The translations under genes were made by a program, and so were the position numbers. This document shows positions 29,884 to 39,860 of a stretch of 64,000 nt of DNA, in pieces. The notes beneath the pieces were generated by a model. That model ran no database searches and was not told the DNA's origin. It saw nothing but the letters and a program-made list of their open reading frames with translations. The DNA is from Streptomyces violens. GTDB lineage: Bacteria > Actinomycetota > Actinomycetes > Streptomycetales > Streptomycetaceae. Each line of letters opens with the position of its first letter. Within the stretch, counting starts at the first letter, position 1. The stretch covers positions 186,001-250,000 of the forward strand of contig NZ_JOBH01000010.1 of assembly GCF_000717745.1 (NCBI RefSeq), read 5' to 3'.

Positions 29884-30441
29884 TCAGCCGTACGTGTCGC
29901 CCGGTCCCTTGCTCCCCGGAGCCCGCAGCGAGCCGTACCGGCGGGGCGGTCCACCCGGCCCCAGTACCTTGATGATCTTTACCGAGCCATGACCCAGGTC
30001 CTCGTTCAGCCGCGCCACCAGCGTCGGCGCCAGCAGCCGCAGCTGCGTCGCCCACGCCGTCGAGTCGCACTGCACCGTCAGCACCCGGGCGTCCTCGTCG
30101 TACTTCTGCGGCTCACAGTGCTGCGCCACCTCGGCACCGACGAGCTGGGGCCAGCGCCCCATCACCCCGCCGACGGCGGCCGGCGTCTCCCAGCCACGCT
30201 CGGTGATCAGCCGGTTGATCGCCGCACCCAGCGGCAGCGGGTCCCGGCCGTCGGCGCGCGCGCCGGAACGGAGCCCGCCCCCGCGCCTGGCCTGCTTCTT
30301 CTGCTGCGCTGCCGCGCCCCGGGCCCGCGCCTGCTCCTTCGCGGCCACCAGCGCCTGCCGCGCCAGATCGACACCGGACAGCTCCGGCGGCTTCGGCTGC
30401 TCGGGTCCCGCAGGCTCCTGAGGACCGGACTGCTCACTCAC
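29884..30441 (-). CDS. dciA: DUF721 protein, DciA-type helicase loader
   Basis: 185 residues. A disordered N-terminal third is followed by the DUF721 core: LGAAINRLITERGWETPAAVGGVMGRWPQLVGAEVAQHCEPQKYDEDARVLTVQCDSTAWATQLRLLAPTLVARLNEDLG. DUF721 is the DciA family, which helps load the DnaB helicase in bacteria lacking DnaC; location between recF and gyrB matches Mycobacterium Rv0004. GTG 30441 directly abuts the recF stop (TAAGTG), so the two are translationally coupled. Confidence 0.9.
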   Translation of the reverse strand: MSEQSGPQEPAGPEQPKPPELSGVDLARQALVAAKEQARARGAAAQQKKQARRGGGLRSGARADGRDPLPLGAAINRLITERGWETPAAVGGVMGRWPQLVGAEVAQHCEPQKYDEDARVLTVQCDSTAWATQLRLLAPTLVARLNEDLGHGSVKIIKVLGPGGPPRRYGSLRAPGSKGPGDTYG

Positions 30442-31575
30442 TTACGACACCTTCTCCGCCGTGCCCTCGGAGACCGCGAACCGCGCCCCCGCCAGCACGC
30501 CCGGCACATCGTCGTCCACCGCCGCCGTCACCAGCACCTGCTCGCCCGGCGCCACCAGCTCGGCCAGCCGCTCCCGCCGCCGGGCATCCAGCTCGGCGAA
30601 GACGTCGTCCAGCACGAGGACCGGCTCGTTGCCCTCGGCCCTCAGCAGGTCGTACGAGGCCAGCCGCAGCGCCAGCGCGTACGACCAGGACTCGCCGTGG
30701 CTCGCGTACCCCTTCGCCGGCAGCCGCCCCAGCTTGAGGACCAGGTCGTCACGGTGCGGACCGACCAGCGTCACGCCCCGCTCGATCTCGTTCTTCCGCG
30801 CCTCGCCCAGCGCCTCCATGAGCAGCCCGTACAGCTCCTCACGGTTCGACGCCTCCGCCAGCCGCTCGCCCACCGACCCGCGGTACTCCAGCGCGACCGG
30901 CCCGCCGCCCGGCGCCAGCTGCTCGTACGCCTTGTCCGCCAGCGGCTGCAGCGTCGCGATCAGGTCAAGCCGCTGCGCCAGCAGCTCGGCCCCCGCACGC
31001 GCCAGATGCTGGTCCCACACGTCCAGCGTGGACAGATCCATCTTCCGGCCGCCGTGCCGGCGCGCCAGGGCCGCGCTCTTCAGCAAGGTGTTGCGCTGCT
31101 TCAGCACGCGGTCGTAGTCCGAGCGCACGCCCGCCATCCGCGGGGAGCGCGCCGTGATCAGCTCGTCCAGGAAGCGCCGCCGCTCGCCCGGATCGCCCTT
31201 GACCAGCGCCAGATCCTCCGGCGCGAACAGCACCGTTCGCACGATGCCGAGCACGTCACGCGGTCTGACCTGCGACGATCTATTGATCCTGGCCCGATTG
31301 GCCTTCCCGGGGTTCAGCTCCAGCTCGACCAGCTGCTGCCGCTCGCCCTGCACCACCTGCGCCCGGACGATCGCCCGCTCCGCTCCCATGCGGACCAGCG
31401 GCGCGTCGGAGGACACCCGGTGGCTGCCGAGGGTGGCGAGATAGCCGACCGCCTCGACGAGATTGGTCTTCCCCTGGCCGTTGGGCCCGACGAAGGCCGT
31501 GACGCCCGGGTCGAGCGGGACCTCGACCCGGGCGTACGAGCGGAAGTCGGCGAGCGACAGATGCGCGACATGCAT
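30442..31575 (-). CDS. recF: DNA replication and repair protein RecF
   Basis: 377 residues. SMC-like ATPase with Walker A in [13 protein letters not shown] (about residue 30), the RecF signature ([15 protein letters not shown]) and Walker B in [12 protein letters not shown]. It loads RecA at gaps. The start at ATG 31575 ([17 protein letters not shown]) is the normal RecF N-terminus; GGGGGAGG lies 12 bases upstream, slightly far. Downstream of gnd and upstream of dciA. Confidence 0.96.
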   Translation of the reverse strand: MHVAHLSLADFRSYARVEVPLDPGVTAFVGPNGQGKTNLVEAVGYLATLGSHRVSSDAPLVRMGAERAIVRAQVVQGERQQLVELELNPGKANRARINRSSQVRPRDVLGIVRTVLFAPEDLALVKGDPGERRRFLDELITARSPRMAGVRSDYDRVLKQRNTLLKSAALARRHGGRKMDLSTLDVWDQHLARAGAELLAQRLDLIATLQPLADKAYEQLAPGGGPVALEYRGSVGERLAEASNREELYGLLMEALGEARKNEIERGVTLVGPHRDDLVLKLGRLPAKGYASHGESWSYALALRLASYDLLRAEGNEPVLVLDDVFAELDARRRERLAELVAPGEQVLVTAAVDDDVPGVLAGARFAVSEGTAEKVS

Positions 31576-31642
31576 GGGCGGCGCCGACCTCCCCCGGCGT
31601 AACACTGCTGCGGTGCCGGGGAAAACGCCCCAGCACCTGGGA

Positions 31643-32521
31643 TTACTTCTTGTTCTCGACCGCGTGGCCACCGAACTGGTTGCGCAGCGCGGCGATCATC
31701 TTCATCTGCGGCGAGTCGTCCTGACGCGAGGCGAACCGCGCGAACAGCGAAGCGGTGATCGCCGGCAGCGGCACCGCGTTGTCGATCGCGGCCTCGACCG
31801 TCCAGCGGCCCTCACCGGAGTCGGCGGCGAAGCCCCGCAGCTTCTCCAGGTGCTCGTCGTCGTCCAGCGCGTTGACCGCCAGGTCCAGCAGCCAGGAACG
31901 GATGACCGTGCCCTCCTGCCAGGAGCGGAAGACCTCGCGCACGTCCGTGACGGAGTCGACCTTCTCCAGCAGCTCCCAGCCCTCGGCGTACGCCTGCATC
32001 ATCGCGTACTCGATGCCGTTGTGGACCATCTTGGCGAAGTGGCCCGCGCCGACCTTGCCCGCGTGCACCGAGCCGAAGTCGCCCTCCGGCTTGAGCGCGT
32101 CGAAGATCGGCTGGACCTTCGCCACGTCCTCGGCGGCACCGCCGTACATCAGCGCGTAGCCGTTCTCCAGGCCCCACACGCCACCGGAGACGCCGCAGTC
32201 GACGAAGCCGATGCCCTTGGCGCGCAGCTCCTCGGCGTGCTTCTCGTCATCGGTCCAGCGGCTGTTGCCGCCGTCCACGACGATGTCGCCCTCGGACAGC
32301 AGCTCGCCCAGCTCATCGATGGTCGCCTGGGTGGCGGCGCCGGCCGGCACCATGACCCACACGACGCGCGGACCCTGCAGCGAGTCCACCAGCTCCTTGA
32401 GGCTGCCAACGTCAGCGAGGTCCGGATTGCGGTCGTAACCGATGACCGTGTGGCCTGCGCGGCGGATGCGCTCGCGCATGTTGCCGCCCATCTTGCCGAG
32501 ACCGACGAGACCGAGCTCCAT
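31643..32521 (-). CDS. gnd: 6-phosphogluconate dehydrogenase, decarboxylating (short type)
   Basis: 292 residues. Rossmann motif [12 protein letters not shown] at the start, [38 protein letters not shown] and [22 protein letters not shown] (catalytic Lys and His). The length is that of the short GndA/YqeC-like form, not the 470-residue enzyme. It oxidises 6-phosphogluconate to ribulose 5-phosphate and CO2. ATG 32521 has AGAGGG upstream. Sits between dnaN and recF, an arrangement also found in mycobacteria. Confidence 0.93.
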   Translation of the reverse strand: MELGLVGLGKMGGNMRERIRRAGHTVIGYDRNPDLADVGSLKELVDSLQGPRVVWVMVPAGAATQATIDELGELLSEGDIVVDGGNSRWTDDEKHAEELRAKGIGFVDCGVSGGVWGLENGYALMYGGAAEDVAKVQPIFDALKPEGDFGSVHAGKVGAGHFAKMVHNGIEYAMMQAYAEGWELLEKVDSVTDVREVFRSWQEGTVIRSWLLDLAVNALDDDEHLEKLRGFAADSGEGRWTVEAAIDNAVPLPAITASLFARFASRQDDSPQMKMIAALRNQFGGHAVENKK

Positions 32522-32647
32522 CAGAGACCCTCTTTGCACATAGTCGTTGCCCTTGTACCTGACCTAGGACGAGCCTACGCCCGAAGGGCCGTGCACAGCT
32601 GTGGGCTCAGCCGCTCATAAGCCGCAGGTCAACCGCGTCATCCGGGC

Positions 32648-32674
32648 GGCCGTACGGAGCGGGTCCGTACGGCC
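32648..32674 (-). terminator. Hairpin between dnaN and gnd
   Basis: An 11-bp perfect inverted repeat (32648-32658 and 32664-32674) with a 5-base loop lies 57 bases beyond the dnaN stop; it may terminate or attenuate the dnaN transcript. Confidence 0.65.
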
Positions 32675-32730
32675 TTCCGGGCGTGTGCACAGCCTGTGGA
32701 GGCAGGGCCCCGGCCGAGGTGGAGCGGGCC

Positions 32731-33861
32731 TCAGCCCGACAGGCGCACCGGCATGATCAGGTACTTGTACGCGTCGTCCGCCTCGGCGTCTGCGGCCGGC
32801 TTGCCGCTCAGCAGCGCGGGCTTGGTCGACGTCGTGAACGACAGCTGCGCGACCGGGGAGTCGATCGCGGACAGACCCTCCAGCAGGAAGCCGGGGTTGA
32901 AGGCGATCGAGATGTCGTCGCCGTCCAGCTGGGCGTCGACGCGCTCCACAGCCTGTGCATCGTCGCTGGAGCCGGCCTCCAGGATCAGCACGCCCTGCTC
33001 GAAGCTGAGCCGCACCGGGGTGTTCCGCTCGGCCACCAGCGCCACACGCTTGACGGCCTCGACGAACGGGGCGGTCTCGATCACCGCGACGGAGTTGAAC
33101 TCGGTCGGGAAGAGCGTGCGGTACTTCGGCAGGTCGCCCTCGAGGAGGCGGGTGGTCGTCCGCCGCCCGGCGCCCTCGAAACCGATCAGGCCCTCACCGG
33201 CGCCGGAGCCCGAGAGCGCCAGCGTGACCGTGTCACCGCTGCTCAGCGACTTGGCGGTGTCCAGCAGCGTCTTGGCGGGCACCAGCGCGACCGCGGAGGC
33301 GTCCGGGCTCTCCGGCTTCCACAGGAACTCGCGGACCGCGAAGCGGTAGCGGTCGGTCGAGGCGAGCGTGACGGTGTCGCCCTCGATCTCGATGCGGACA
33401 CCGGTGAGCACCGGGAGGGTGTCGTCGCGGCCGGCGGCGATGGCGACCTGGGCGGCCGCGGAGGCGAAGACCTCACCGGGGACGGTGCCGGTGGCGGTGG
33501 GCATCTGGGGCAGTGCCGGGTACTCCTCCACAGGAAGGGTGTGGAGGGTGAAGCGCGAGGAGCCGCAGACGACGGTCACTCGTACACCGTCTGTGGAGAT
33601 CTCCACCGGGCGGTTCGGCAGCGCACGGCAGATGTCGGCGAGCAGGCGGCCGGAGACGAGGACCGTGCCCTCCTCCTCGGTCTCCGCGTCCACCGAGACG
33701 CGTGCCGAGACCTCGTAGTCGAAGCCGGAGAGGCTCAGGGAGCCGTCCTCCGCCTTCAGCAGCAGGCCCGCGAGGACGGGCACCGGCGGACGGGCCGGGA
33801 GGCTCTTGGCCGCCCAGGCCACTGCCTCCGCGAGTACATCGCGCTCCACCCGGATCTTCAC
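32731..33861 (-). CDS. dnaN: DNA polymerase III beta subunit (sliding clamp)
   Basis: 376 residues, three clamp domains. It begins VKIRVERDVLAEAVAWAAKSLPARPPVPVLAGLLL, includes GRDDTLPVLTGVRIEIEG and ends YKYLIMPVRLSG, the typical C-terminal strand at the partner-binding pocket. The dimer encircles DNA and tethers the polymerase. GTG 33861 follows GGAGG; the upstream in-frame extension is basic and unlike DnaN. The first gene left of oriC, transcribed away from it. Confidence 0.97.
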   Translation of the reverse strand: MKIRVERDVLAEAVAWAAKSLPARPPVPVLAGLLLKAEDGSLSLSGFDYEVSARVSVDAETEEEGTVLVSGRLLADICRALPNRPVEISTDGVRVTVVCGSSRFTLHTLPVEEYPALPQMPTATGTVPGEVFASAAAQVAIAAGRDDTLPVLTGVRIEIEGDTVTLASTDRYRFAVREFLWKPESPDASAVALVPAKTLLDTAKSLSSGDTVTLALSGSGAGEGLIGFEGAGRRTTTRLLEGDLPKYRTLFPTEFNSVAVIETAPFVEAVKRVALVAERNTPVRLSFEQGVLILEAGSSDDAQAVERVDAQLDGDDISIAFNPGFLLEGLSAIDSPVAQLSFTTSTKPALLSGKPAADAEADDAYKYLIMPVRLSG

Positions 33862-34712
33862 CGGAAACCGCCTCCTGCTGTTGCTGGCTCTTCGCCCTGC
33901 TGGCCTTCGTCGTCGGCTGGGTTGCCGGAGACCAGTCTGACGCACACCACCGACAGTCGGTGCGGCTCGGGGTCAAGTCGGGACGGGAGCTCCGAGAGGC
34001 CCGGTCCCCAAGTTGTGCACAGCACCCGATTCGAAACGAGTTCCCCGCTACATATCCGTGGTCGTAGTAGTAGGGGCTGTGGAAACCGTGGACAACCGGC
34101 TTTCCGCAGGTCAGCGCCCGTTTTTTGTCCACCGGGGGCTGTGGGTGCAGCCGTGGATAAGCCGGCGGTTCTGTGGACCGCCCGACTTTGTGCACACCTG
34201 ATGCACAGGGGAGGCCGGTTTCTCCCCAGCGCCGTCCCCAGTTTTACCCAGGTTCCCCACAGCCCAACCCGGCACTTTGGTGTGACGGCTTTCACTCGAC
34301 GCGGTGAGAGGGGGTGTTGCCTTGCCGAACAGTGGACAGCGGTGTGGACGAGGTGTGTACAACGCCGCTTTCCCTGTGGGCGGCCGGTGGACAGTCGCGT
34401 GCGCACGCTGTGGACGAGATCTTTGTCCACACCCTGTGGATGAAAGTTGTCCGCAAATCCACACCCTGCTGACCTGGGACGATGTGCTGGCGGGCGGCCC
34501 CCTTGTGGATGCTGTTGGGATAACTCTGCAGTCCCCAGGGTGTGGAAGGAAGATTCTCGCCCAATCTGTGGAGAGAGGCCGTGTCCTCGTCAGAAATCGA
34601 ACAGAGCTGGGGAGTTCGGAGCCGGCCGGGAAGCTGGTTCCACAGCGTGGGGACGGCTCGGGACACCCGAGGGGCCTCCCGTACGGCCTTCTTGAGGGCC
34701 CCTCAACGGCGA
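33862..34712. other. oriC: oriC, chromosomal replication origin
   Basis: Non-coding region between dnaN and dnaA packed with DnaA boxes. A perfect TTGTCCACA is at 34423-34431 (+). One-mismatch or near boxes: 34013-34021 and 34188-34196 (TTGTGCACA, +), 34087-34095 (-), 34125-34133 (TTGTCCACC, +), 34152-34160 (TTATCCACG, -), 34343-34351 and 34409-34417 (TCGTCCACA, -), 34354-34362 (TTGTACACA, -), 34435-34443 (TCATCCACA, -), 34447-34455 (TTGTCCGCA, +) and 34504-34512 (-). Both orientations occur, with the densest group at 34343-34455. There is little A+T-rich DNA apart from short runs such as 34121-34126. Confidence 0.96.
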
Positions 34713-34744
34713 AGGGCGCCCCGGGAGTTGTCCCGGAGCGCCCT
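34713..34744 (-). terminator. Terminator of dnaA
   Basis: A 14-bp stem (34713-34726 and 34731-34744, one mismatch) with a 4-base loop starts 29 bases past the dnaA stop. A 7-bp-arm palindrome lies just beyond (34692-34706). Confidence 0.75.
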
Positions 34745-34773
34745 GTGCGCGTCCGCGGCCGGCGCCGCCCGCG

Positions 34774-36798
34774 TCAGCCGTTCTTGATGCGGTTCGTCAG
34801 CTCGGTCACCTGGTTGTAGATGGAGCGGCGCTCCGCCATCAGCGCGCGGATCTTCCGGTCGGCGTGCATGACGGTCGTGTGGTCGCGGCCGCCGAAGTGG
34901 CCGCCGATCTTCGGCAGCGACAGATCGGTCAGCTCGCGGCACAGGTACATCGCGATCTGCCGCGCGGTCACCAGCACCCTGCTGCGTGAGGAGCCGCACA
35001 GGTCGTCCACCGTCAGCCCGAAGTAGTCCGCGGTGGCCGCCATGATCGCGGTCGCCGTGATCTCGGGCGCCGCGTCCTCGCCACCCGGGATCAGGTCCTT
35101 CAGCACGATCTCGGTGAGGCCGAGGTCCACCGGCTGCCGGTTGAGCGAGGCGAAGGCCGTGACCCGGATCAGCGCCCCCTCCAGCTCGCGGATGTTGCGC
35201 GAGATCCGGGAGGCGATGAACTCCAGTACCTCCGGCGGCGCGTTCAGCTGCTCCTGCACCGCCTTCTTACGGAGGATCGCGATACGGGTCTCCAGCTCGG
35301 GCGGCTGGACGTCCGTGATCAGGCCCCACTCGAAGCGGTTGCGCAGCCGGTCCTCCAGGGTCACCAGCTGCTTGGGTGGCCGGTCACTGGAGAGCACGAT
35401 CTGCTTGTTCGCGTTGTGCAGCGTGTTGAACGTGTGGAAGAACTCCTCCTGCGTCGACTCCTTGCTCGCCAGGAACTGGATGTCGTCGACCAGCAGGATG
35501 TCCATGTCGCGGTAGCGCTTGCGGAACGCGTCCGCCTTGCCGTCGCGGATGGAGTTGATGAACTCGTTGGTGAACTCCTCCGAGCTCACGTATCTGACCC
35601 TGGTACCGGGGTACAGGCTGCGGGCGTAATGGCCGATCGCGTGCAGCAGGTGCGTCTTGCCGAGCCCGGACTCGCCGTAGATGAACAGCGGGTTGTACGC
35701 CTTGGCCGGGGCCTCGGCGACGGCGACCGCCGCCGCGTGCGCGAAGCGGTTCGAAGCGCCGATGACGAAGGTGTCGAAGAGGTACTTCGGGTTCAGCCGC
35801 GCGGTGGGCTCACCGGGGCCGGTCGCCGGCGCGGGCTGGGCCGCGAGCGGGCCGGGGGCGCCGCTGGGCGCGGGCAGGTTGCTGCCGGGGCCGGCGTGCC
35901 GTCCGGGGCCGCCCGGCTGGTGGCCGTCGGAGTCCCGGTGCTGCGGGGACTGCTCGTACGGAGAGCGCTGGTTGTCGCCGTGCTGCCCGGGGCCCGGACG
36001 GTCGGTGCCCTGCCGGCGGTAGTCGTCGGCGTTCTGCGAGCGGTAGTCGTCGGATTGTGACCGGTAGTCGTCGCTCTGCGACCGATAGTCGCCGGGTCCG
36101 GGGCGGCCGTGCTGCTGGAGATGCGACGGCGTGGCATAGGGGTCGCGCTCGGGGAAGCCGCCGAGTCGCTGCTGCTGCCAGCCGTAGTCGTCGTGCCTGC
36201 CGGAGTCGTCGCCCATGCCGGAGCGGCGGTCTTCGGAGTGCTGCGGCCAGGCGCCGGGCGCGGGCCGCGGCTGCGGGTGCTGCTGCTGGTACTCGGGGTA
36301 GGCGGGGCGCACGGTGGGCAGTTCGTCACCCTGGTGGCTGCCGTGCTGGCCGCCTCCGTGTCCAGCCTGCGGTCCCCCCTGGGGGCCGTTTTCGTGGCCG
36401 CCCTGGTGGCCGTTCTGCCTGCCGTAACCCTGGCGGCCGTCGTAGCTTTCGTACGCATCGTGCGAGAGCTGAGGCTGCTGCGAGGGGAGGTGCTGCTGGG
36501 GCGGCGCGGGGGGCTGCGGAGCCTCGGCGGTGTCGTCGACGGTGATCGCGATGCGGATCGGGCGGCCGCACTCATGGCTCAGCGCCTCGCCGATCAGCGG
36601 GGCGAGCCGGCCTTCCAGTACACCCTTCGCGAATTCGTTGGGTACGGCGAGCAGCGCGGTGTCGGCGACCAGGGCGAGCGGCTGGGTCCGCTTCAGCCAG
36701 TCCTGGTCCTTGGGCTTGAGGCTGTCGCTCTCCGCCCGGAGCAGGTGGTCGAGGACCCGCGGCCACACTGCGGCAAGATCTGCAGGGACGTCAGCCAC
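34774..36798 (-). CDS. dnaA: Chromosomal replication initiator DnaA
   Basis: 674 residues, long for the family because domain II (about 95-325) is a Gln/His/Pro/Asp-rich linker. Domain I (1-90) mediates oligomerisation. AAA+ domain III begins at about 335 with [19 protein letters not shown], Walker A GESGLGKT and Walker [10 protein letters not shown]. Domain IV carries the helix-turn-helix signature [20 protein letters not shown] and [15 protein letters not shown]. It melts oriC. GTG start; the long domain II is characteristic of streptomycetes. The promoter region has its own DnaA box. Confidence 0.98.
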   Translation of the reverse strand: MADVPADLAAVWPRVLDHLLRAESDSLKPKDQDWLKRTQPLALVADTALLAVPNEFAKGVLEGRLAPLIGEALSHECGRPIRIAITVDDTAEAPQPPAPPQQHLPSQQPQLSHDAYESYDGRQGYGRQNGHQGGHENGPQGGPQAGHGGGQHGSHQGDELPTVRPAYPEYQQQHPQPRPAPGAWPQHSEDRRSGMGDDSGRHDDYGWQQQRLGGFPERDPYATPSHLQQHGRPGPGDYRSQSDDYRSQSDDYRSQNADDYRRQGTDRPGPGQHGDNQRSPYEQSPQHRDSDGHQPGGPGRHAGPGSNLPAPSGAPGPLAAQPAPATGPGEPTARLNPKYLFDTFVIGASNRFAHAAAVAVAEAPAKAYNPLFIYGESGLGKTHLLHAIGHYARSLYPGTRVRYVSSEEFTNEFINSIRDGKADAFRKRYRDMDILLVDDIQFLASKESTQEEFFHTFNTLHNANKQIVLSSDRPPKQLVTLEDRLRNRFEWGLITDVQPPELETRIAILRKKAVQEQLNAPPEVLEFIASRISRNIRELEGALIRVTAFASLNRQPVDLGLTEIVLKDLIPGGEDAAPEITATAIMAATADYFGLTVDDLCGSSRSRVLVTARQIAMYLCRELTDLSLPKIGGHFGGRDHTTVMHADRKIRALMAERRSIYNQVTELTNRIKNG
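36017..36094 (-). repeat. Tandem repeats in dnaA domain II
   Basis: The 12-mer CGGTAGTCGTCG occurs at 36017, 36041 and 36062, with a degenerate fourth copy at 36083. These encode repeats of DDYRSQS (about 7 residues, 21-24 bp period) in the flexible linker of DnaA. Confidence 0.8.
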
Positions 36799-36869
36799 AG
36801 AGCACGCTCTCTCACAGTCCCACGAATGTGTGATTCTCAGGACGGGCGGGAAGGAATCGGAGTTCAGCC

Positions 36870-36912
36870 ACGGTAGTCAGCTGACCCACGCGTGTTCAAG
36901 TTGTTGTCCACA
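36870..36912 (-). promoter_or_regulatory. dnaA promoter with adjacent DnaA box
   Basis: On the minus strand TTGAAC (36899-36894) and TACCGT (36875-36870) are separated by 18 bp, a good housekeeping-sigma promoter 72 bp upstream of the dnaA GTG. A perfect TTGTCCACA (36904-36912) lies 4 bp upstream of the -35, and TGTGCACAG follows at 36916-36924. DnaA autoregulation is known in Streptomyces and is the likely role. Confidence 0.7.
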
Positions 36913-36946
36913 GGCTGTGCACAGCGTGTCCTGTCCTAGAGCCGGT

Positions 36947-36976
36947 TTGACCGGATGATGCAGCCGCGCGTACCGT
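36947..36976 (+). promoter_or_regulatory. rpmH promoter
   Basis: TTGACC (36947-36952), 18-bp spacer, TACCGT (36971-36976): a near-consensus vegetative promoter, about 180 bp upstream of rpmH and divergent from the dnaA promoter, with the same -10 hexamer. Confidence 0.65.
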
Positions 36977-37154
36977 GACCAGGTCGAGTTGTCGATGGCT
37001 GCTGCCGCCTGCCTCCGATGGGCAAAGATCGCGCCCAGCGATCGTGTAGCGGTGCACTCGGGCGTATGCGAGCTACTCGTGGGCGCACGGTGACAGCCAG
37101 TCGACGCCCCACACCTGTCTCGCAAGAGGCAACAATCTTTCCTGGAGCCCCCGA

Positions 37155-37292
37155 GTGAGCAAGCGCACCTTCCAGCCGAACAACCGTCGTCGCGCCAAGA
37201 CCCACGGCTTCCGCCTGCGCATGCGCACGCGTGCCGGCCGCGCGATCCTCGCGTCCCGCCGTGGCAAGGGTCGCGCCCGCCTGTCGGCCTGA
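37155..37292 (+). CDS. rpmH: 50S ribosomal protein L34
   Basis: 45 residues, highly basic: [20 protein letters not shown], then [15 protein letters not shown] and GKGRARLSA, the full L34 sequence. Start is GTG. It heads the plus-strand rpmH-rnpA-yidD-yidC-jag-rsmG run, the standard order right of oriC. Confidence 0.97.
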   Translation: MSKRTFQPNNRRRAKTHGFRLRMRTRAGRAILASRRGKGRARLSA

Positions 37293-37316
37293 CAGCCCGG
37301 CCTCTAGGTCCATGAC

Positions 37317-37709
37317 GTGCTGCCTACCGAGAATCGGCTGAGGCGGCGCGAGGACTTCGCGACCGCGGTACGCCGGGGACGCAGGGCCGGGCGCCCGCTC
37401 CTTGTCGTCCATCTACGCAGCGGTGCAACGGACCCGCACGCAGCGGGGGAAATGGTTCCCCCGGCGCGTGCGGGTTTCGTCGTGAGCAAGGCCATCGGCA
37501 ACGCTGTGGTTCGGAACAAGGTCCAGCGTCGGCTCCGTCACCTCGTGCGTGACCGCCTGGACCGGCTGCCCGCCGGTAGCCTGGTGGTTGTACGTGCGCT
37601 GCCCGGCGCGGGTGAGGCGGACTACGACGCGATTGCCCGTGATCTTGATGCCGCGCTGCAGCGCCTGCTGAGGACCCCCGGGCGGGACCCAGGAGGGGGC
37701 GCTCCGTGA
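37317..37709 (+). CDS. rnpA: Ribonuclease P protein component
   Basis: 130 residues. RNase P signature [16 protein letters not shown] (about 67-82) and the N-terminal [22 protein letters not shown]. It assists the catalytic RNA in 5' maturation of tRNA. GTG start 24 bases after rpmH. The stop overlaps the yidD start. Confidence 0.95.
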   Translation: MLPTENRLRRREDFATAVRRGRRAGRPLLVVHLRSGATDPHAAGEMVPPARAGFVVSKAIGNAVVRNKVQRRLRHLVRDRLDRLPAGSLVVVRALPGAGEADYDAIARDLDAALQRLLRTPGRDPGGGAP

Positions 37710-38026
37710 AGTACCCGCTGCTGCTGTTGATCAAGTTGTACCAGTGGACCATCAGCCCCTTGCTGGGGCCGGTCTGCAAGTACTACCCGTCGTGTTCGCA
37801 CTATGGCTACACGGCCATCGACCGGCACGGCGCGGTGAAAGGTACCGCGCTGACCGCCTGGCGCATCCTGCGCTGCAATCCGTGGTCGCTCGGCGGTGTC
37901 GACCATGTACCGCCCCGGAAGCACCCGGTCTGGCACCAGCGGCTGAGGAGCCGCCTGGGCGGGCCCACCGTCCATGTTGAGCCTGCCGCACAGCCCGAGA
38001 CTCAGCCCAACGCCCAAGGAGCTTGA
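37706..38026 (+). CDS. yidD: Membrane protein insertion efficiency factor YidD
   Basis: 106 residues. Amphipathic N-terminus ([40 protein letters not shown]) with the conserved Cys pair, then [18 protein letters not shown]. YidD proteins aid insertion of proteins through YidC at the cytoplasmic membrane face. GTG overlaps the rnpA stop (GTGA) and yidC follows after 3 bases. Confidence 0.95.
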   Translation: MKYPLLLLIKLYQWTISPLLGPVCKYYPSCSHYGYTAIDRHGAVKGTALTAWRILRCNPWSLGGVDHVPPRKHPVWHQRLRSRLGGPTVHVEPAAQPETQPNAQGA

Positions 38027-38029
38027 TTC

Positions 38030-39208
38030 GTGGACACGATCCTGAATCCTCTCTATTACGCCGTTTCCTGGATCATCGTCCAGTTCCATTCGCTGTACAG
38101 CCTGGTCTTCGACAAGAACAGCGGCGCGGCGTGGGGCCTGTCCATCGTCTCGCTGGTGGTGCTGATCCGTATCTGCCTGATCCCGCTCTTCGTGAAGCAG
38201 ATCAAGTCGACGCGGAACATGCAGGCGCTCCAGCCGAAGATGAAGGCGATCCAGGAGCGCTACAAGAGCGACAAGCAGCGCCAGTCCGAAGAGATGATGA
38301 AGCTCTACAAGGAGACGGGCACCAACCCGCTCTCGAGCTGTCTCCCGATCCTGGCCCAGTCGCCGTTCTTCATCGCGCTGTACCAGGTCCTGAATCACAT
38401 CGCGAACAACCAGATCGTCGGTGTCATCAACCAGCCGCTGCTGGACAGCGCGAACAAGGCGCACATCTTCGGTGCCCCGCTGGCCGCGAAGTTCATGGAC
38501 AGCGCGTCCAAGATCGAGAGGCTCGGCGCCTCCCTCACCGACGTCCGGGTCGTCACGGTCATCATGATCGTCCTGATGTCGGCGTCGCAGTTCTACACGC
38601 AGCGCCAGCTGATGACGAAGAACGTCGACCTCACGGTCAAGACGCCGTTCATGCAGCAGCAGAAGATGCTGATGTACGTCTTCCCGATCATGTTCGCCGT
38701 CTTCGGTATCAACTTCCCCGTCGGTGTCCTCGTGTACTGGCTGACCACCAACGTGTGGACCATGGGCCAGCAGATGTTCATCATCCGCCGTAACCCCACT
38801 CCGGGCAGCAAGGCATACACGGAGCGCCAGGAGCGGCTGCGTGCGAAGGGCAAGCTGAAGGAAGACCCGGCCGAGGTCGAGGCGAGGAAGGCCGTCGAGG
38901 AGGCGCGCCAGAACCGCCAGCAGCCGAAGCGGCAGAGCAAGTCCCAGCGGCAGACCGCGGCCCCGGCCGGCGGCGGTACGCAGACCCGCACCCGGGCCGG
39001 TGCGCAGGGCGGGCAGTCGGGCTCCACGGCCAAGGGCGGCGAGACGAAGCAGTCGCTGCAGAAGGACTCGGGCCAGAAGGCGGACGCCGCGAAGAAGTCC
39101 TCCGAGGGCGGCAAGCCCAAGGGCAGCTCGGCCTCCGGTTCCTCCCGTAACGCCAAGTCCGGACAGCGCAAGGGCCAGCAGCGGCCCAAGCACCCGTCCA
39201 AGAAGTAG
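38030..39208 (+). CDS. yidC: Membrane protein insertase YidC
   Basis: 392 residues, Gram-positive YidC/Oxa1 type. TM1 near residue 25, cytoplasmic hairpin [45 protein letters not shown], then [19 protein letters not shown] and two further hydrophobic pairs. The long C-terminal tail (about 270-392) is Lys/Gln/Ser-rich, likely ribosome-contacting. It lacks a lipobox signal, unlike Bacillus SpoIIIJ. GTG start. Confidence 0.96.
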   Translation: MDTILNPLYYAVSWIIVQFHSLYSLVFDKNSGAAWGLSIVSLVVLIRICLIPLFVKQIKSTRNMQALQPKMKAIQERYKSDKQRQSEEMMKLYKETGTNPLSSCLPILAQSPFFIALYQVLNHIANNQIVGVINQPLLDSANKAHIFGAPLAAKFMDSASKIERLGASLTDVRVVTVIMIVLMSASQFYTQRQLMTKNVDLTVKTPFMQQQKMLMYVFPIMFAVFGINFPVGVLVYWLTTNVWTMGQQMFIIRRNPTPGSKAYTERQERLRAKGKLKEDPAEVEARKAVEEARQNRQQPKRQSKSQRQTAAPAGGGTQTRTRAGAQGGQSGSTAKGGETKQSLQKDSGQKADAAKKSSEGGKPKGSSASGSSRNAKSGQRKGQQRPKHPSKK

Positions 39209-39220
39209 AAGGAGTCTTTC

Positions 39221-39727
39221 GTGACGGACACGACCCCTGCCGCCGAGGGCACCGACACCCTGTCCCGGCTGGAGCAGGAGGGCGAGATCGCGGCCGACTA
39301 CCTCGAGGGCCTGCTGGACATCGCGGATCTCGACGGCGACATCGACATGGACGTCGAGGCCGACCGTGCCGCGGTGTCGATCATCAGCGACTCCACCAGC
39401 CGCGACCTGCAGAAGCTGGTGGGCCGGGACGGCGAGGTGCTGGAGGCGCTCCAGGAGCTGACCCGGCTGGCGGTGCACCGGGAGACCGGCGACCGCAGCC
39501 GTCTGATGCTGGACATCGCCGGCTACCGCGCACGCAAGCGCGAGGAGCTCGCGGAGCTGGGTGCCAAGGCGGCTCAGGAGGCGAAGACCTCGGGCGAGCC
39601 GGTGAAGCTGAAGGCGATGACGCCGTTCGAGCGCAAGGTGGTGCACGACGCCGTCGCGGCGGCCGGGCTGCGCAGCGAGTCCGAGGGCGAGGAGCCCCAG
39701 CGCCGGGTCGTCGTGCTCCCGGCCTGA
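39221..39727 (+). CDS. jag: Jag/KhpB-like R3H RNA-binding protein
   Basis: 168 residues. KH-like domain (YLEGLLDIADLDGDIDMDVEADRAAVSI, then LVGRDGEVLEALQELTRLAVHRETGDRSRLMLDIAGYR) and a C-terminal R3H domain (MTPFERKVVHDAVAAAGLRSESEGEEPQRRVVV). The Jag N-terminal domain is absent, as usual in actinobacteria. Such proteins bind RNA and affect elongation and division. GTG start 12 bases after yidC. Confidence 0.93.
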   Translation: MTDTTPAAEGTDTLSRLEQEGEIAADYLEGLLDIADLDGDIDMDVEADRAAVSIISDSTSRDLQKLVGRDGEVLEALQELTRLAVHRETGDRSRLMLDIAGYRARKREELAELGAKAAQEAKTSGEPVKLKAMTPFERKVVHDAVAAAGLRSESEGEEPQRRVVVLPA

Positions 39728-39751
39728 TTCTCCGGCGCTCGCGTGTGTCTT

Positions 39752-39779
39752 TGGCCCCGTCTGTTCGCAGGCGGGGCCA
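39752..39779 (+). terminator. Terminator after jag
   Basis: 12-bp stem TGGCCCCGTCTG/CAGGCGGGGCCA (one G-T pair) with a TTCG tetraloop, 24 bases past the stop. Confidence 0.8.
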
Positions 39780-39860
39780 CGTCTTGTCAGCCTTCTGCCA
39801 GGACCGGGTCTCGATCCGGGCAAGCGGCAGGATCAGCAGTTCAGAGGAAGGGCGGTAACC

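Larger units (their letters stand above)
36799..37154. other. dnaA-rpmH divergent promoter region
   Basis: 356 bases holding the dnaA promoter with a DnaA box and the rpmH promoter, both described separately. The remaining stretch, 36977-37154, would be the rpmH leader; no gene is seen in it. Confidence 0.7.
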
